From an uncultured Muribaculaceae bacterium (GTDB lineage: Bacteria; Bacteroidota; Bacteroidia; Bacteroidales; Muribaculaceae): a stretch of DNA of 64,000 bases. Position numbers and translations under genes: made by a program. The notes below the pieces were generated by a model that searched no databases, was not told the DNA's origin, and worked only from the letters and a program-made list of their open reading frames with translations. How positions within the stretch are numbered: the first letter of the stretch is position 1; each line of letters opens with the position of its first letter. This document shows, piece after piece, positions 19,201 through 26,100 of the stretch. The stretch is taken from NCBI GenBank assembly GCA_934555895.1, contig CAKTFH010000008.1, positions 1 through 64,000 of the forward strand. Direction: 5' to 3'.

Positions 19201-20128
19201 GATGGCCGTCGTGGTCTATGTGAAGGAAGGCGAGGATCTCACCCTCGGTATCCGCACCGGTAACAAGCGCAAGGACGGTTCGTCGGCCACCGACAACACC
19301 GGATGGTTCAAGGTCGACCATTTCCGCCTCGACCATCTGGAAAGCGCTCCCGTGGCAGCTGATGAAGACCTCACGCTCACCGAGCAGGTGATCAAGAACT
19401 ACGATTTCGAGCTTTATGCAGACAGCAACGGGGGAGTGCACGAGAACATCTCGGGCGAGACACGCCGCTACACCCCCTACGGCTGGGAGATAAATGCCGA
19501 GTTTCCAGGCACCTCCTACGGCATCAACAACGACATGCGTAACATGCACGGACGCAACGGCTGCTGGTTCCTGCCCAAGGAGGGCAACATGCCCGAAGGT
19601 TTCGAACTGTTTCAGGAGATTCCCGGCGGCACACTTCCCGCCGGCCGCTATGAGCTCCGCTGTAAACTGTGGGCCCAGGACGGCTTCCTGGGCACTCTGC
19701 GTCTGTTTGCCAACAACAACGTGCAGTATTACGGCATGGACATAGACTACGACCGCAATCTCGTCCCCGGTGAAAATGTTTCCTACGCAGGCTATGTGGG
19801 AGGTCAGGACGGCGATTTCCTGCTTCAGGACATGTATGTGCAGTTTGACCTCGCCGAGAACGAGCCTCTGCGTCTGGGCCTCCGCTCGGGGGGCAATCGC
19901 GCCGATGGTACAATGGGTGACGAACGTACCGGATGGTTCAAGACCGACTATTTCCGCCTGCATCGCCTCGAGAATACAGGTGTGGAGGGTGTCGGTGCCG
20001 ATCGCATTGAGGCCAACGCCCCCATCTACAACCTTCAGGGAATGTGCGTAGGCCACGGCGCTGCCGGCTATTCGCGCCTGCAGCCCGGCGTATATGTGAT
20101 GTCGGGCCGCAAATTCCTCAAATATTAA
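16244..20128 (+). CDS. GH115 alpha-glucuronidase with two C-terminal repeat domains
   Basis: A 1294-residue exported enzyme. GH115 enzymes remove glucuronic or 4-O-methylglucuronic acid side chains from xylan. After a signal-peptide-like N-terminus come an N-terminal alpha/beta domain (about 45-180) and the catalytic region, with FRGIFINDEDFCFLPWA, LLLRLRANVLWPAMH, PYKEVLDAYNAG, VILTWVDDNHGYIRQLP and GIYYHLSYWGTPADYLWI, all typical of the family. A helical part reaches about 620 and a beta-rich domain about 835. Two homologous domains of about 190 residues follow (847-1042 and 1045-1240), each opening with NxDFEL and containing YGINxD, CRLFANNNVQYYG or LRLFANNNVQYYG, and TGWFK-DxFRL. They are probably glycan-binding. 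The tail reads YNLQGMCVGHGAAGYSRLQPGVYV. The gene is monocistronic or leaky: a terminator follows at 20143. Confidence 0.87.
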   Translation: MIKNFMRALWRPCMALALCVTLSAATTVADAVAMTVDGNDRGGSFALVAPGKTATLVYDASSDGEVVGAAAEMFSGDVKLITGTPLAIVTSWDGVTFPIVAGTVGKSEFIDGLASAGKIDVSEVSGKWEAFGIEIVDNPKEGIEKALVVYGGTPRGTAYGLLELSRLAGVSPWVWWADVLPEERDALYVSGDRLISGEPSVRFRGIFINDEDFCFLPWASKGLDAKYNNIGPNTYAKVMELLLRLRANVLWPAMHLSSQAFWDNKDNLPVAKKYDIALGSSHCEQMLRDNEWEWRRYDGGTGTNENWNYVTNKAKIQRYWEERVIESKGFSAMYTLGMRGVHDWGISGYPSTEDKVRGLTEIIDFQRSLIEKHIGDPTTVPQIFIPYKEVLDAYNAGLKVPEDVILTWVDDNHGYIRQLPTTSEQKRSGGHGIYYHLSYWGTPADYLWISSNSPSLCSFELVKAYQNGVKDLWVINVGDIKPAEEELEFCMDLAWDIESWQPESAYGYSSHWAGKTFGDDVAEEIGDIKLEYYALAAAAKPEHLGIVEFTNREMDERLERYRALVDRVEAVKGRVPGRLHDAFFEMIEYPVKGACYMNEKIFLAKKSVEEASLGHREEALAYAADARKAYRMITQITDKYNNEIASGKWKGMMNYKPREQGVFFMPETATLSSISPFALPMDAEDELVHVAATDYKASSGSIKELKGLGISGSSVAVWPMDLKSYGNREAQSAPYVEYAVPVIKGENTIEVRALPSFPLHNGGNFRVGVTVNGGKMEYISLKTVATEGKWNTTVARGYNDATVKYTAEADGEADVRVYLLNPAIAISEICNRHVAAEDPGNATDALLVNPDFELGVDGKPNESGISRGVPYGWKFSTTVSGNSYGINQDAKNYHGKNVCWVNASPLPSAFEMSQTVAADKLTPGYYLVRCMLWVENSKKGTCRLFANNNVQYYGFADDYAKILTPGEENTYAGYTGGDVGNIQLKEMAVVVYVKEGEDLTLGIRTGNKRKDGSSATDNTGWFKVDHFRLDHLESAPVAADEDLTLTEQVIKNYDFELYADSNGGVHENISGETRRYTPYGWEINAEFPGTSYGINNDMRNMHGRNGCWFLPKEGNMPEGFELFQEIPGGTLPAGRYELRCKLWAQDGFLGTLRLFANNNVQYYGMDIDYDRNLVPGENVSYAGYVGGQDGDFLLQDMYVQFDLAENEPLRLGLRSGGNRADGTMGDERTGWFKTDYFRLHRLENTGVEGVGADRIEANAPIYNLQGMCVGHGAAGYSRLQPGVYVMSGRKFLKY

Positions 20129-20142
20129 GCAATACATGAATC

Positions 20143-20185
20143 AGTGCAAACCGTCGCCTTGTGTCGCGGCTTGCACTATTTTTTT
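20143..20185 (+). terminator. Terminator between the two GH115-type genes
   Basis: AGTGCAA pairs with TTGCACT with further inner CCG/CGG pairing, followed by ATTTTTTT. It ends 6 bp before the next ATG, so the downstream gene must rely on read-through or on a promoter inside the GH115 gene. Confidence 0.75.
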
Positions 20186-20190
20186 AGAAA

Positions 20191-23007
20191 ATGAAAAAGA
20201 TATTTTCAATAGTTACTGCCGCCGTGCTGGCTATAGCGTCTTCGGCTCAAACGGCACAGTCGGTGATGAGACTTGAGCCGGAAAAATTTTGTGTGGTAGT
20301 GCCTGAGGGAGAATGTGGTCCTGTAAGGCTTGCCGCGGAGGCGTTGTGCCGTGATTTCGGCAAAGTGACAGGCTATACTCCCGAGATAGCCGCGGAAGCT
20401 CCGGCCGGGGCAGTGGCGCTGATGGTGGTGAACGACGACACGGAGGGCGCGGCTGCCGAGACCGTGGCTCCCGACCGTCTTGAGGGATTCGAGTCGCACA
20501 GCGTGACGGCCGATGCGGCGCGGTCGATGATAGTGATGCATGGCGCCGATATGCGCGGCACCATCTATGCCATCTATTCCTTCAGCGAGAAGATTCTCGG
20601 TGTGCCTCCCCTATGGTACTGGTGCAACTGGGCTCCGGAGCACCGCGATGTGATAGAGGTGCCTGCCGATTACAGCTATAGTTGCGGTTCACCTGATGTG
20701 AGATACCGCGCGTGGTTTCCTAACGACGAGGACCTCTTCGTGCCCTGGCGCAAGAAAAGCACCGGCAACAACGAGATGTGGCTCGAGACCATGCTGCGCC
20801 TGAAACTCAACACGGTGGAATATACCGCCACTGTGACCACTTCCGGCACCCTCAACAGCGAGGCGATGCTTTACAAAAAGTATGGTCTGGTGCTCACTTC
20901 GCACCATATGGTGGCTCTCAACAATAGTTTCGCCAACTGGGAGGCCTACTGGCGAGATGTGCGTCATACCTCGGTGCCGGCGCTCTCGGTCAAAGACTTG
21001 AAGAGCCTTAAGGAGTTCTGGCAGTATTCGATCGATGCCGTGAAAGAGAGCGGCGTGGAAAATCTGTGGCAGATAGCTTTCAGAGGCAAGACCGACCAGC
21101 CGTTCTGGTCGGTGTTCACCGATGCTCCCGCTACCGATGCCGAGCGCGGTCGTGTGATAAGCGATATGGTGAAAGTGCAGTACGACATGATTTGTGAATC
21201 GACCGGAGAGAAGAATCCGTTCGTGCGTATGACATTCTACGACGAGATCTCATCGCTCCTGGCCAAAGGCTATATCGAGCCGCCGGCCGCATCAAACATG
21301 CTCTGGACCTTCGTGGCCGGCCGCCGCGACCATTATCCATACGACGACCTCGTGGCATGGGAGAACACGGGCGGTGTGCAGCTCGGCTATTACATGAACC
21401 TGCAGTTCTATTCCACCGGCGCGCATCTCGCTCCGGCCGAAGGCCCCTGGAAGATGGAGGCCAACTACCGGTATGTGATGGACAAAGGTCCGCTGACATT
21501 CAGTGTAGTGAACGCCGGTAACTTGCGTGAATTCCTGATGGAGATGAGTGCAAACGCCGCCATGATGTGGGACGCCAAGGCTTATGCAACCGATGCTTTC
21601 CTGCGTGATTTCTGCGCCCTCTATTTTGGCGAGGAACATGCCGATGAGGCTGTGGAGCTCTACCGAGACTTCTATAACTCGTACTGGAACCAGAAGACCC
21701 CCGATTTTCCCGGCGGTTTCCCACGGCAGTATATATTCCAGGACCTCAGGCACTCACAGGTGATAAAGATGATCTACAACACCTGGAACACCTTCAAGGA
21801 GAACCCGCTTACCGAAATAGGTTACGAGAGTGTGCCTGGCCGTACATTCCGTATAGAAGGTGACAGCCAAGTAGATGCCATGCTGGAGGGCCTTGCCCGT
21901 GAGGCAGGCGATTTCGAAGATGTGGCCGCACGCTGTGATGCCCTTCGCAAGAAGCTCGATTCCGACAAGGCGACATTCTTCTACGACCATCTGGGCGCCT
22001 ATGCCTCGTATATGGCCAATCTGGCGGAAGCGACCTACCGCTTCGTGCATGCCTACAAATATAAGGAAAGTCGTTACGCCGACCTTATAGCCTCGCTGGC
22101 CGCCATGAAAAGTGCCAAGAAGGCGCTCACCGATTCGGAGCACGGGGTGTTCGAAGGATGGTATGACACAGACGATAAGTTTGAGATGGACCGCCGGATA
22201 GAGATGATTGCCGCGCTTGTTCCCGACTCGGAAGACCTTACGCTCACAGAGCGTCTGATAAAGAACTACGACTTCGAGCTGAACCACGACGGCAAACCTA
22301 ACCCTTCAGGAATAGTAAGGGGCATACCTTATGGCTGGGAGTCGGAGGGGACTCTCCGTAAGGGCGCCAATGGCCTTGATTCTTACGGCATCAATCAGGA
22401 TGCCAAGAATTTCCACGGCAACAATGTGTGTTGGATAAATTCGGTGCCGATGCCCGAGAAATTTTCGCTCTATCAGACCATACCCGCCTCGGAACTTGAG
22501 CCGGGTATCTATCGCATAGCATGCAAGCTTTGGGTAGAGGTAGGTCGAAAAACCAATTGCCGCCTGTTCGCGAATGACAATGTGCAGTATTTCGGCTATG
22601 AGACCGATTACACCAATCTGCTTACTCCCGGAGAAATAAACACCTATGCCGGCTATCCGGGCGGAAACACATCCGATATAGTGCTCCGCGACATGGAGGT
22701 GGAGGTGAAAGTGGATGCAGGAGAGGACCTGACAATCGGCATAAAAAGCGGCAACCGTATGAACAACGGTACCACCGCCACAAACAATGCGGGATGGTTC
22801 AAGGTGGATTTTTTCCGCATTCATAAACTCGAAGGTTCGGGAGTGGAAGCTGTTGTGCCCGATGGGTTGCAGCCCATGAACGGGAGTGATGGAGACACCA
22901 CCATCTACAACCTTCATGGCCAGTGTGTGGGACACGGCGCCGCCGATTACTCACGCCTGCAGCCCGGTGTATATGTGATGTCGGGCCGCAAACTGCTCAA
23001 ACACTGA
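20191..23007 (+). CDS. Divergent GH115-like protein with one C-terminal repeat domain
   Basis: A 938-residue exported protein with signal peptide (cut near SSAQ). It shares the overall plan of GH115: an N-terminal alpha/beta domain ending MHGADMRGTIYAIYSFSEKILGV, then a core with RYRAWFPNDEDLFVPW and MLRLKLNTVEYTATV. The family signature WVDDNHGYIRQLP is replaced by MLWTFVAGRRDHYPYDDL, and YYHLSYWG becomes GYYMNLQFYSTGAH. Activity may therefore differ from alpha-glucuronidase. One copy of the 190-residue domain seen twice in the preceding protein lies at about 682-885 (IKNYDFEL, YGINQDAKNFHG, CRLFANDNVQYFG, GWFKVDFFRIHKLE). The tail YNLHGQCVGHGAADYSRLQPG is almost identical to that of its neighbour. 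It probably arose by duplication and divergence, with both products acting on the same glycan. Substrate unknown. Confidence 0.72.
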   Translation: MKKIFSIVTAAVLAIASSAQTAQSVMRLEPEKFCVVVPEGECGPVRLAAEALCRDFGKVTGYTPEIAAEAPAGAVALMVVNDDTEGAAAETVAPDRLEGFESHSVTADAARSMIVMHGADMRGTIYAIYSFSEKILGVPPLWYWCNWAPEHRDVIEVPADYSYSCGSPDVRYRAWFPNDEDLFVPWRKKSTGNNEMWLETMLRLKLNTVEYTATVTTSGTLNSEAMLYKKYGLVLTSHHMVALNNSFANWEAYWRDVRHTSVPALSVKDLKSLKEFWQYSIDAVKESGVENLWQIAFRGKTDQPFWSVFTDAPATDAERGRVISDMVKVQYDMICESTGEKNPFVRMTFYDEISSLLAKGYIEPPAASNMLWTFVAGRRDHYPYDDLVAWENTGGVQLGYYMNLQFYSTGAHLAPAEGPWKMEANYRYVMDKGPLTFSVVNAGNLREFLMEMSANAAMMWDAKAYATDAFLRDFCALYFGEEHADEAVELYRDFYNSYWNQKTPDFPGGFPRQYIFQDLRHSQVIKMIYNTWNTFKENPLTEIGYESVPGRTFRIEGDSQVDAMLEGLAREAGDFEDVAARCDALRKKLDSDKATFFYDHLGAYASYMANLAEATYRFVHAYKYKESRYADLIASLAAMKSAKKALTDSEHGVFEGWYDTDDKFEMDRRIEMIAALVPDSEDLTLTERLIKNYDFELNHDGKPNPSGIVRGIPYGWESEGTLRKGANGLDSYGINQDAKNFHGNNVCWINSVPMPEKFSLYQTIPASELEPGIYRIACKLWVEVGRKTNCRLFANDNVQYFGYETDYTNLLTPGEINTYAGYPGGNTSDIVLRDMEVEVKVDAGEDLTIGIKSGNRMNNGTTATNNAGWFKVDFFRIHKLEGSGVEAVVPDGLQPMNGSDGDTTIYNLHGQCVGHGAADYSRLQPGVYVMSGRKLLKH

Positions 23008-23071
23008 TATTGCTAAATCTTCATGCAGACAGTAGTTTAGGAAAATTCTGAAATTTTTTTCAAAAAAAATC

Positions 23072-23113
23072 ATCCGTGCCACGAACCTTTTCTGTGGCAC
23101 GGATGTTTTATTT
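23072..23113 (+). terminator. Terminator of the GH115-like gene
   Basis: ATCCGTGCCAC pairs perfectly with GTGGCACGGAT (11 bp, 11-nt loop), followed by GTTTTATTT. Confidence 0.85.
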
Positions 23114-23130
23114 ACAGAATGGCAAAAATG

Positions 23131-23211
23131 CTTTTTCCATTGCAAGAAATGTGATAATGATTGGTTTATTATTTAACGAGAAATGACCGTGATGGCCCTT
23201 TCTCGTTTTTT
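23131..23211 (+). repeat. 80-bp repeat, copy 2, ending in a terminator hairpin
   Basis: Second copy of the element at 16031. The stem AACGAGAAA/TTTCTCGTT (23175-23183 with 23199-23207) is perfectly paired here and is followed by T6. Like copy 1, it starts about 30 bp downstream of a gene terminator. Weak similarity continues a few bases upstream (GCAAAA). Confidence 0.85.
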
Positions 23212-23517
23212 CGTTTGACTTTGACGAATGACATTCCTCCGAATTGTGGCGTGAGTCTTATCAGATTATAGATTCAATTGCCCCGCCGTGTTAAAAAGTG
23301 ACCTATGGGTCAAAAAAATATGCGATGATGAAAATAAACCATAAAATTGTTGTACATTTGTGGCATGAGTGAGAGTTGCTCTGATGCCCATGAGGCAATA
23401 TGTATTGAAATAGTTGGAAATGGGTAGAAGCGTGTTTAAAAGCTGTTTTTGGTCTTTTTTACACAATTTTTCTAATTAAAAATACAAATTTCCTCATGCG
23501 TTGACGAGCGAACAGCG

Positions 23518-23526
23518 TATATTTGC
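23518..23526 (+). promoter_or_regulatory. Candidate -7 element upstream of the small ORFs
   Basis: TATATTTGC, an exact -7 match. CATG at 23495-23498 is a poor -33. A transcript from here would cover 23600-23970 and could continue into the gene at 24064. Confidence 0.45.
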
Positions 23527-23599
23527 GCTGTGAATCGAACGAACGGCGCATATTGCGCCACCTTAAATCCGAGCCACGCAATCAAAAAAGTTAGCCTTG

Positions 23600-23701
23600 A
23601 TGAACCATAGTCTTATCCCATCGCTTGCCGTCCCGGTTTCTCCGGGGAGTTTCCTTGACGAAGCTGCAACCGGCGCCATTCCTACGGGTTTTCAATATTA
23701 A
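23600..23701 (+). CDS. Possible small ORF, 33 residues
   Basis: An ATG frame encoding 33 residues (MNHSLIPSLAVPVSPGSF, then LDEAATGAIPTGFQY). I recognise no family. It has a balanced composition and lies 74 nt after a -7 promoter element, just before another small same-strand frame. It could equally be chance, or part of a structured RNA or a degraded gene. Confidence 0.3.
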   Translation: MNHSLIPSLAVPVSPGSFLDEAATGAIPTGFQY

Positions 23702-23715
23702 CATATATATGTAGC

Positions 23716-23970
23716 ATGGCGCGTCTCCACTCCTTCGGAGTATGGGAGACGGCCACCCCGCCGCGGATGAAGCATGGGTATCGCTGCCCCTCCTACTTGA
23801 ACAATGGTTCTGGCGGCACCACAGAGGTGGTGCTTGAAAGGATAAATTTTGCAAACGCTATAGTCAAAAGCTCTCTTGAACGATATGAAATCGCGATAGA
23901 GAGCTTTGAAGGCGAGCCGCACATTGTGCGATGTACCCCTCTTCCCTCCCGTGGAAGCGAACCTCTCTAA
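23716..23970 (+). CDS. Possible small ORF, 84 residues, unknown function
   Basis: Encodes 84 residues with protein-like composition: MARLHSFGVWETATPPRMKH, later VVLERINFANAIVKSSLERY and FEGEPHIVRCTPLP. No signal peptide or membrane segment. I do not recognise a domain. The DNA also holds several perfect hairpins: CGTCTCC/GGGAGACG near 23721-23750, GCACCAC-AGAG-GTGGTGC near 23817-23834, and AAAGCTCTCT/AGAGAGCTTT near 23868-23915. A structured RNA is therefore an alternative. No frame on the opposite strand is more convincing. Confidence 0.42.
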   Translation: MARLHSFGVWETATPPRMKHGYRCPSYLNNGSGGTTEVVLERINFANAIVKSSLERYEIAIESFEGEPHIVRCTPLPSRGSEPL

Positions 23971-24063
23971 CGGCTGTCGGCAACGCGGCCGGTCATTATC
24001 AACCATGGAACTAACTTGACTGAGTTAACCTTTTAATAATTTATTCATCTTTAACTTTAAAAC

Positions 24064-25821
24064 ATGAAAAAGTATTTACTTCTTTCAGCCGCAACGGCCA
24101 TGATGTGCTCGTTTGGCGGTAATGCACAGGAGATTCCCGTGTTTGAAGGAGCCGGCGGTACAATGGTACGTCTGCTTCCCGACGGAGTGAAAGCCAACAT
24201 TGAGCACAATGAGCACTATTATGGTGATAAGTCCATGATGGTTGCCGGTTCGCCCGAAAAAGGCTACAAGGCATTCTTCGCAGCCGATGACGGTGTACAT
24301 GGTGAGGAACTTTGGGTTACCGACGGTACTCCCGAAGGCACCCATATGGTGAAGGACATCAACGAGGGCGCTTCTCCCTCGAACATTCTCCGTATCACCC
24401 GTTTCAATGACAAGGTCATTTTCTCGGCTACAGACGGTGTTAACGGTGACGAGCCCTGGATTTCTGACGGTACTGAAGAGGGTACCTACATGATTTCCGA
24501 TATCCACATTGTCGACAGCTCTAATCCCCGTGGTTTCTGCCAGATTGACGAGAATCGTTTCATCTTCTTCGCAATGGATATTGAATCGGAGAACATGAAA
24601 GACGGCGGTGAGAAATGGCTCTACATTTCCGACGGTACCGAGGACGGTACTTCGCTTGTAACAGACAAGGTTGACTGCGATGCTGACGGTCGTGAGCCGC
24701 AAATCAGCGACCAGCCTTCTGTAATGCGTGTAGGACGCAAGGTGTTCTTCATCGGCGACCACGCTGATAAGACCGGTCCTACTGTAGGCGACGAACTCTG
24801 GGTAACCGACGGTACAGAGGAAGGTACTTTCCTTCTGAAGGACATCAACCTCGAGAACAACCCCAACGGCGCTGAAGGCTCGACCAACGGTGCCGCCATC
24901 GCAGGTCTCGTTAACTTCCACAACGAGAAGCTGTTCTTCAAGGCATGGTCAATCGAGGCGGGTAACGAGCCTTGGGTATCCGACGGTACTCCCGAAGGCA
25001 CCCATCTGATAGGTGAGTTCTGCACCCTCAAGCATGACAACGGTAACGGTCGCGACGGCGGTATCTTCCGTCCGGTTGTTTACAAGAACTTCATCTGCTC
25101 TCGTGGTGACGACGGTATGCATGGTGTCGACTTAGGCGTAATCAACATGGATACCTATGAAATGAAGCTGTACGATCTCTCGACTGCTACTTCCGGCTCA
25201 AGCTCGTGGCCTGATCCCGGCTGCTGGTTCGACGATGTATATCTGTTCTGCGCCAATACCGGTACGGATGCCAACCTTCAGGATCCTCCCCAGTACGGCG
25301 GTGAGCTCATCTGCTTCGACGGCGAAAAGTGCTATCTCCAGTATGACTACAACCCCGGTACAGGTAGCGCATGGGTTCGTGAGCCCGTTGTAGCCGGTGG
25401 CTCTTACTACTACATTCAGTCGGGTGGCCGCAACGGTCATACTTTCGACCTGAACCGTGTAGACGACATCAAGGAGTCTCCCGTACGCGTATCCGCTATA
25501 CATGAGACTAACGACCAGGCATGGTGCATCCGTAACCTTGGCAACAACAGCATAGTATTCTACTCGAACACCAACGGTGCCATCTACTCCTACAGCTACA
25601 CAAACCCCAAAGCCAACATGAAGCTCAACCCCGACAAGATGGAACCCAGCTATCTTACCCGTGCCGAGGAGGCTGGCGTGGAAGAAGTTGCTATTGACAA
25701 GAGCGAAGCTAACGGTCCTGCCGAGTACTATACTCTTCAGGGTATACGCACTAACGCAAACACTCCCGGTCTCTACATCCGTCGTCAGGGTGACAAGGCC
25801 GCTAAGGTTTTCGTAAAATAA
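24064..25821 (+). CDS. Secreted ELWxxDGT-repeat protein
   Basis: A 585-residue exported protein with signal peptide (1-21, GNAQ). It carries five copies of the ELWxxDGTxxGT motif: EELWVTDGTPEGT, DEPWISDGTEEGT, WLYISDGTEDGT, DELWVTDGTEEGT and NEPWVSDGTPEGT, spaced about 45-65 residues. These repeats form beta-propeller-like or beta-rich structures of unknown role in secreted proteins. The C-terminus bears the short tail (YYTLQGIRTNANTPGLYIRR, ending VFVK). It lies directly upstream of the susC/susD pair on the same strand, with GGT/CGT-rich codon use like those genes, so it probably belongs to the same locus, perhaps as a surface glycan-binding protein. No catalytic motif is visible. Its place next to susC is not typical for this repeat family. 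Confidence 0.7.
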   Translation: MKKYLLLSAATAMMCSFGGNAQEIPVFEGAGGTMVRLLPDGVKANIEHNEHYYGDKSMMVAGSPEKGYKAFFAADDGVHGEELWVTDGTPEGTHMVKDINEGASPSNILRITRFNDKVIFSATDGVNGDEPWISDGTEEGTYMISDIHIVDSSNPRGFCQIDENRFIFFAMDIESENMKDGGEKWLYISDGTEDGTSLVTDKVDCDADGREPQISDQPSVMRVGRKVFFIGDHADKTGPTVGDELWVTDGTEEGTFLLKDINLENNPNGAEGSTNGAAIAGLVNFHNEKLFFKAWSIEAGNEPWVSDGTPEGTHLIGEFCTLKHDNGNGRDGGIFRPVVYKNFICSRGDDGMHGVDLGVINMDTYEMKLYDLSTATSGSSSWPDPGCWFDDVYLFCANTGTDANLQDPPQYGGELICFDGEKCYLQYDYNPGTGSAWVREPVVAGGSYYYIQSGGRNGHTFDLNRVDDIKESPVRVSAIHETNDQAWCIRNLGNNSIVFYSNTNGAIYSYSYTNPKANMKLNPDKMEPSYLTRAEEAGVEEVAIDKSEANGPAEYYTLQGIRTNANTPGLYIRRQGDKAAKVFVK

Positions 25822-25847
25822 TCACACTCTGAGATTATAAACCTAAC

Positions 25848-25886
25848 GAACAGTAACCGCGCCGGAAACGGTGTCGGTTACTGTTC
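25848..25886 (+). terminator. Strong hairpin after the ELWxxDGT gene
   Basis: GAACAGTAACCG pairs perfectly with CGGTTACTGTTC. The loop itself folds as CCG-GAAA-CGG. A C-rich rather than U-rich sequence follows, so it may protect or attenuate the transcript rather than terminate it cleanly. Confidence 0.5.
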
Positions 25887-25989
25887 CCCTCCTCACCTTC
25901 AGCGCAGAGGACCGGGGCAAAGACAAGAGACTTCATGTCTTGCCGATAAGAGTGCCGTCTGTGCTGCATGATAACCAATCGGTATCCGT

Positions 25990-26022
25990 TTTGAACAAGC
26001 CTCTTTCTCCGGAATAAACTTG
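25990..26022 (+). promoter_or_regulatory. Candidate promoter of the susC operon
   Basis: TTTG (25990-25993), 21 bp, TAAACTTG (26015-26022, one mismatch to TAnnTTTG). A start near 26030 gives a leader of about 70 nt containing the hairpin CGGTTGG/CCAACCG (26068-26093), which ends 7 nt before the ATG. Confidence 0.5.
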
Positions 26023-26100
26023 AATCGCATACCCAATCTACCTTATATCGCTGCAACCTGCCATTATCGGTTGGGTTGCCTTATCTCCAACCGTGCAAGT

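Larger units (their letters stand above)
23008..23599 (+). other. Intergenic region after the GH115-like gene
   Basis: 592 bp with no convincing gene. It contains the terminator at 23072-23113, repeat copy 2 at 23131-23211 and a long AT-rich stretch. A -7 element TATATTTGC lies at 23518-23526, and a small perfect hairpin GGCGCA/TGCGCC at 23545-23559. A weaker TACATTTG lies at 23353. Confidence 0.7.

Noticed and set aside
18890..20137. 415-codon minus-strand frame antisense to GH115
   Set aside because: Shadow of the duplicated C-terminal domains; no recognisable protein features.
16114..23130. Composite transposon carrying GH115 genes
   Set aside because: The flanking repeats are direct, only 80 bp, end in terminators, and no transposase or integrase or target duplication is present.
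26020..26100. Upstream start for SusC adding 27 residues
   Set aside because: It would precede the signal peptide and begin upstream of the predicted transcription start.
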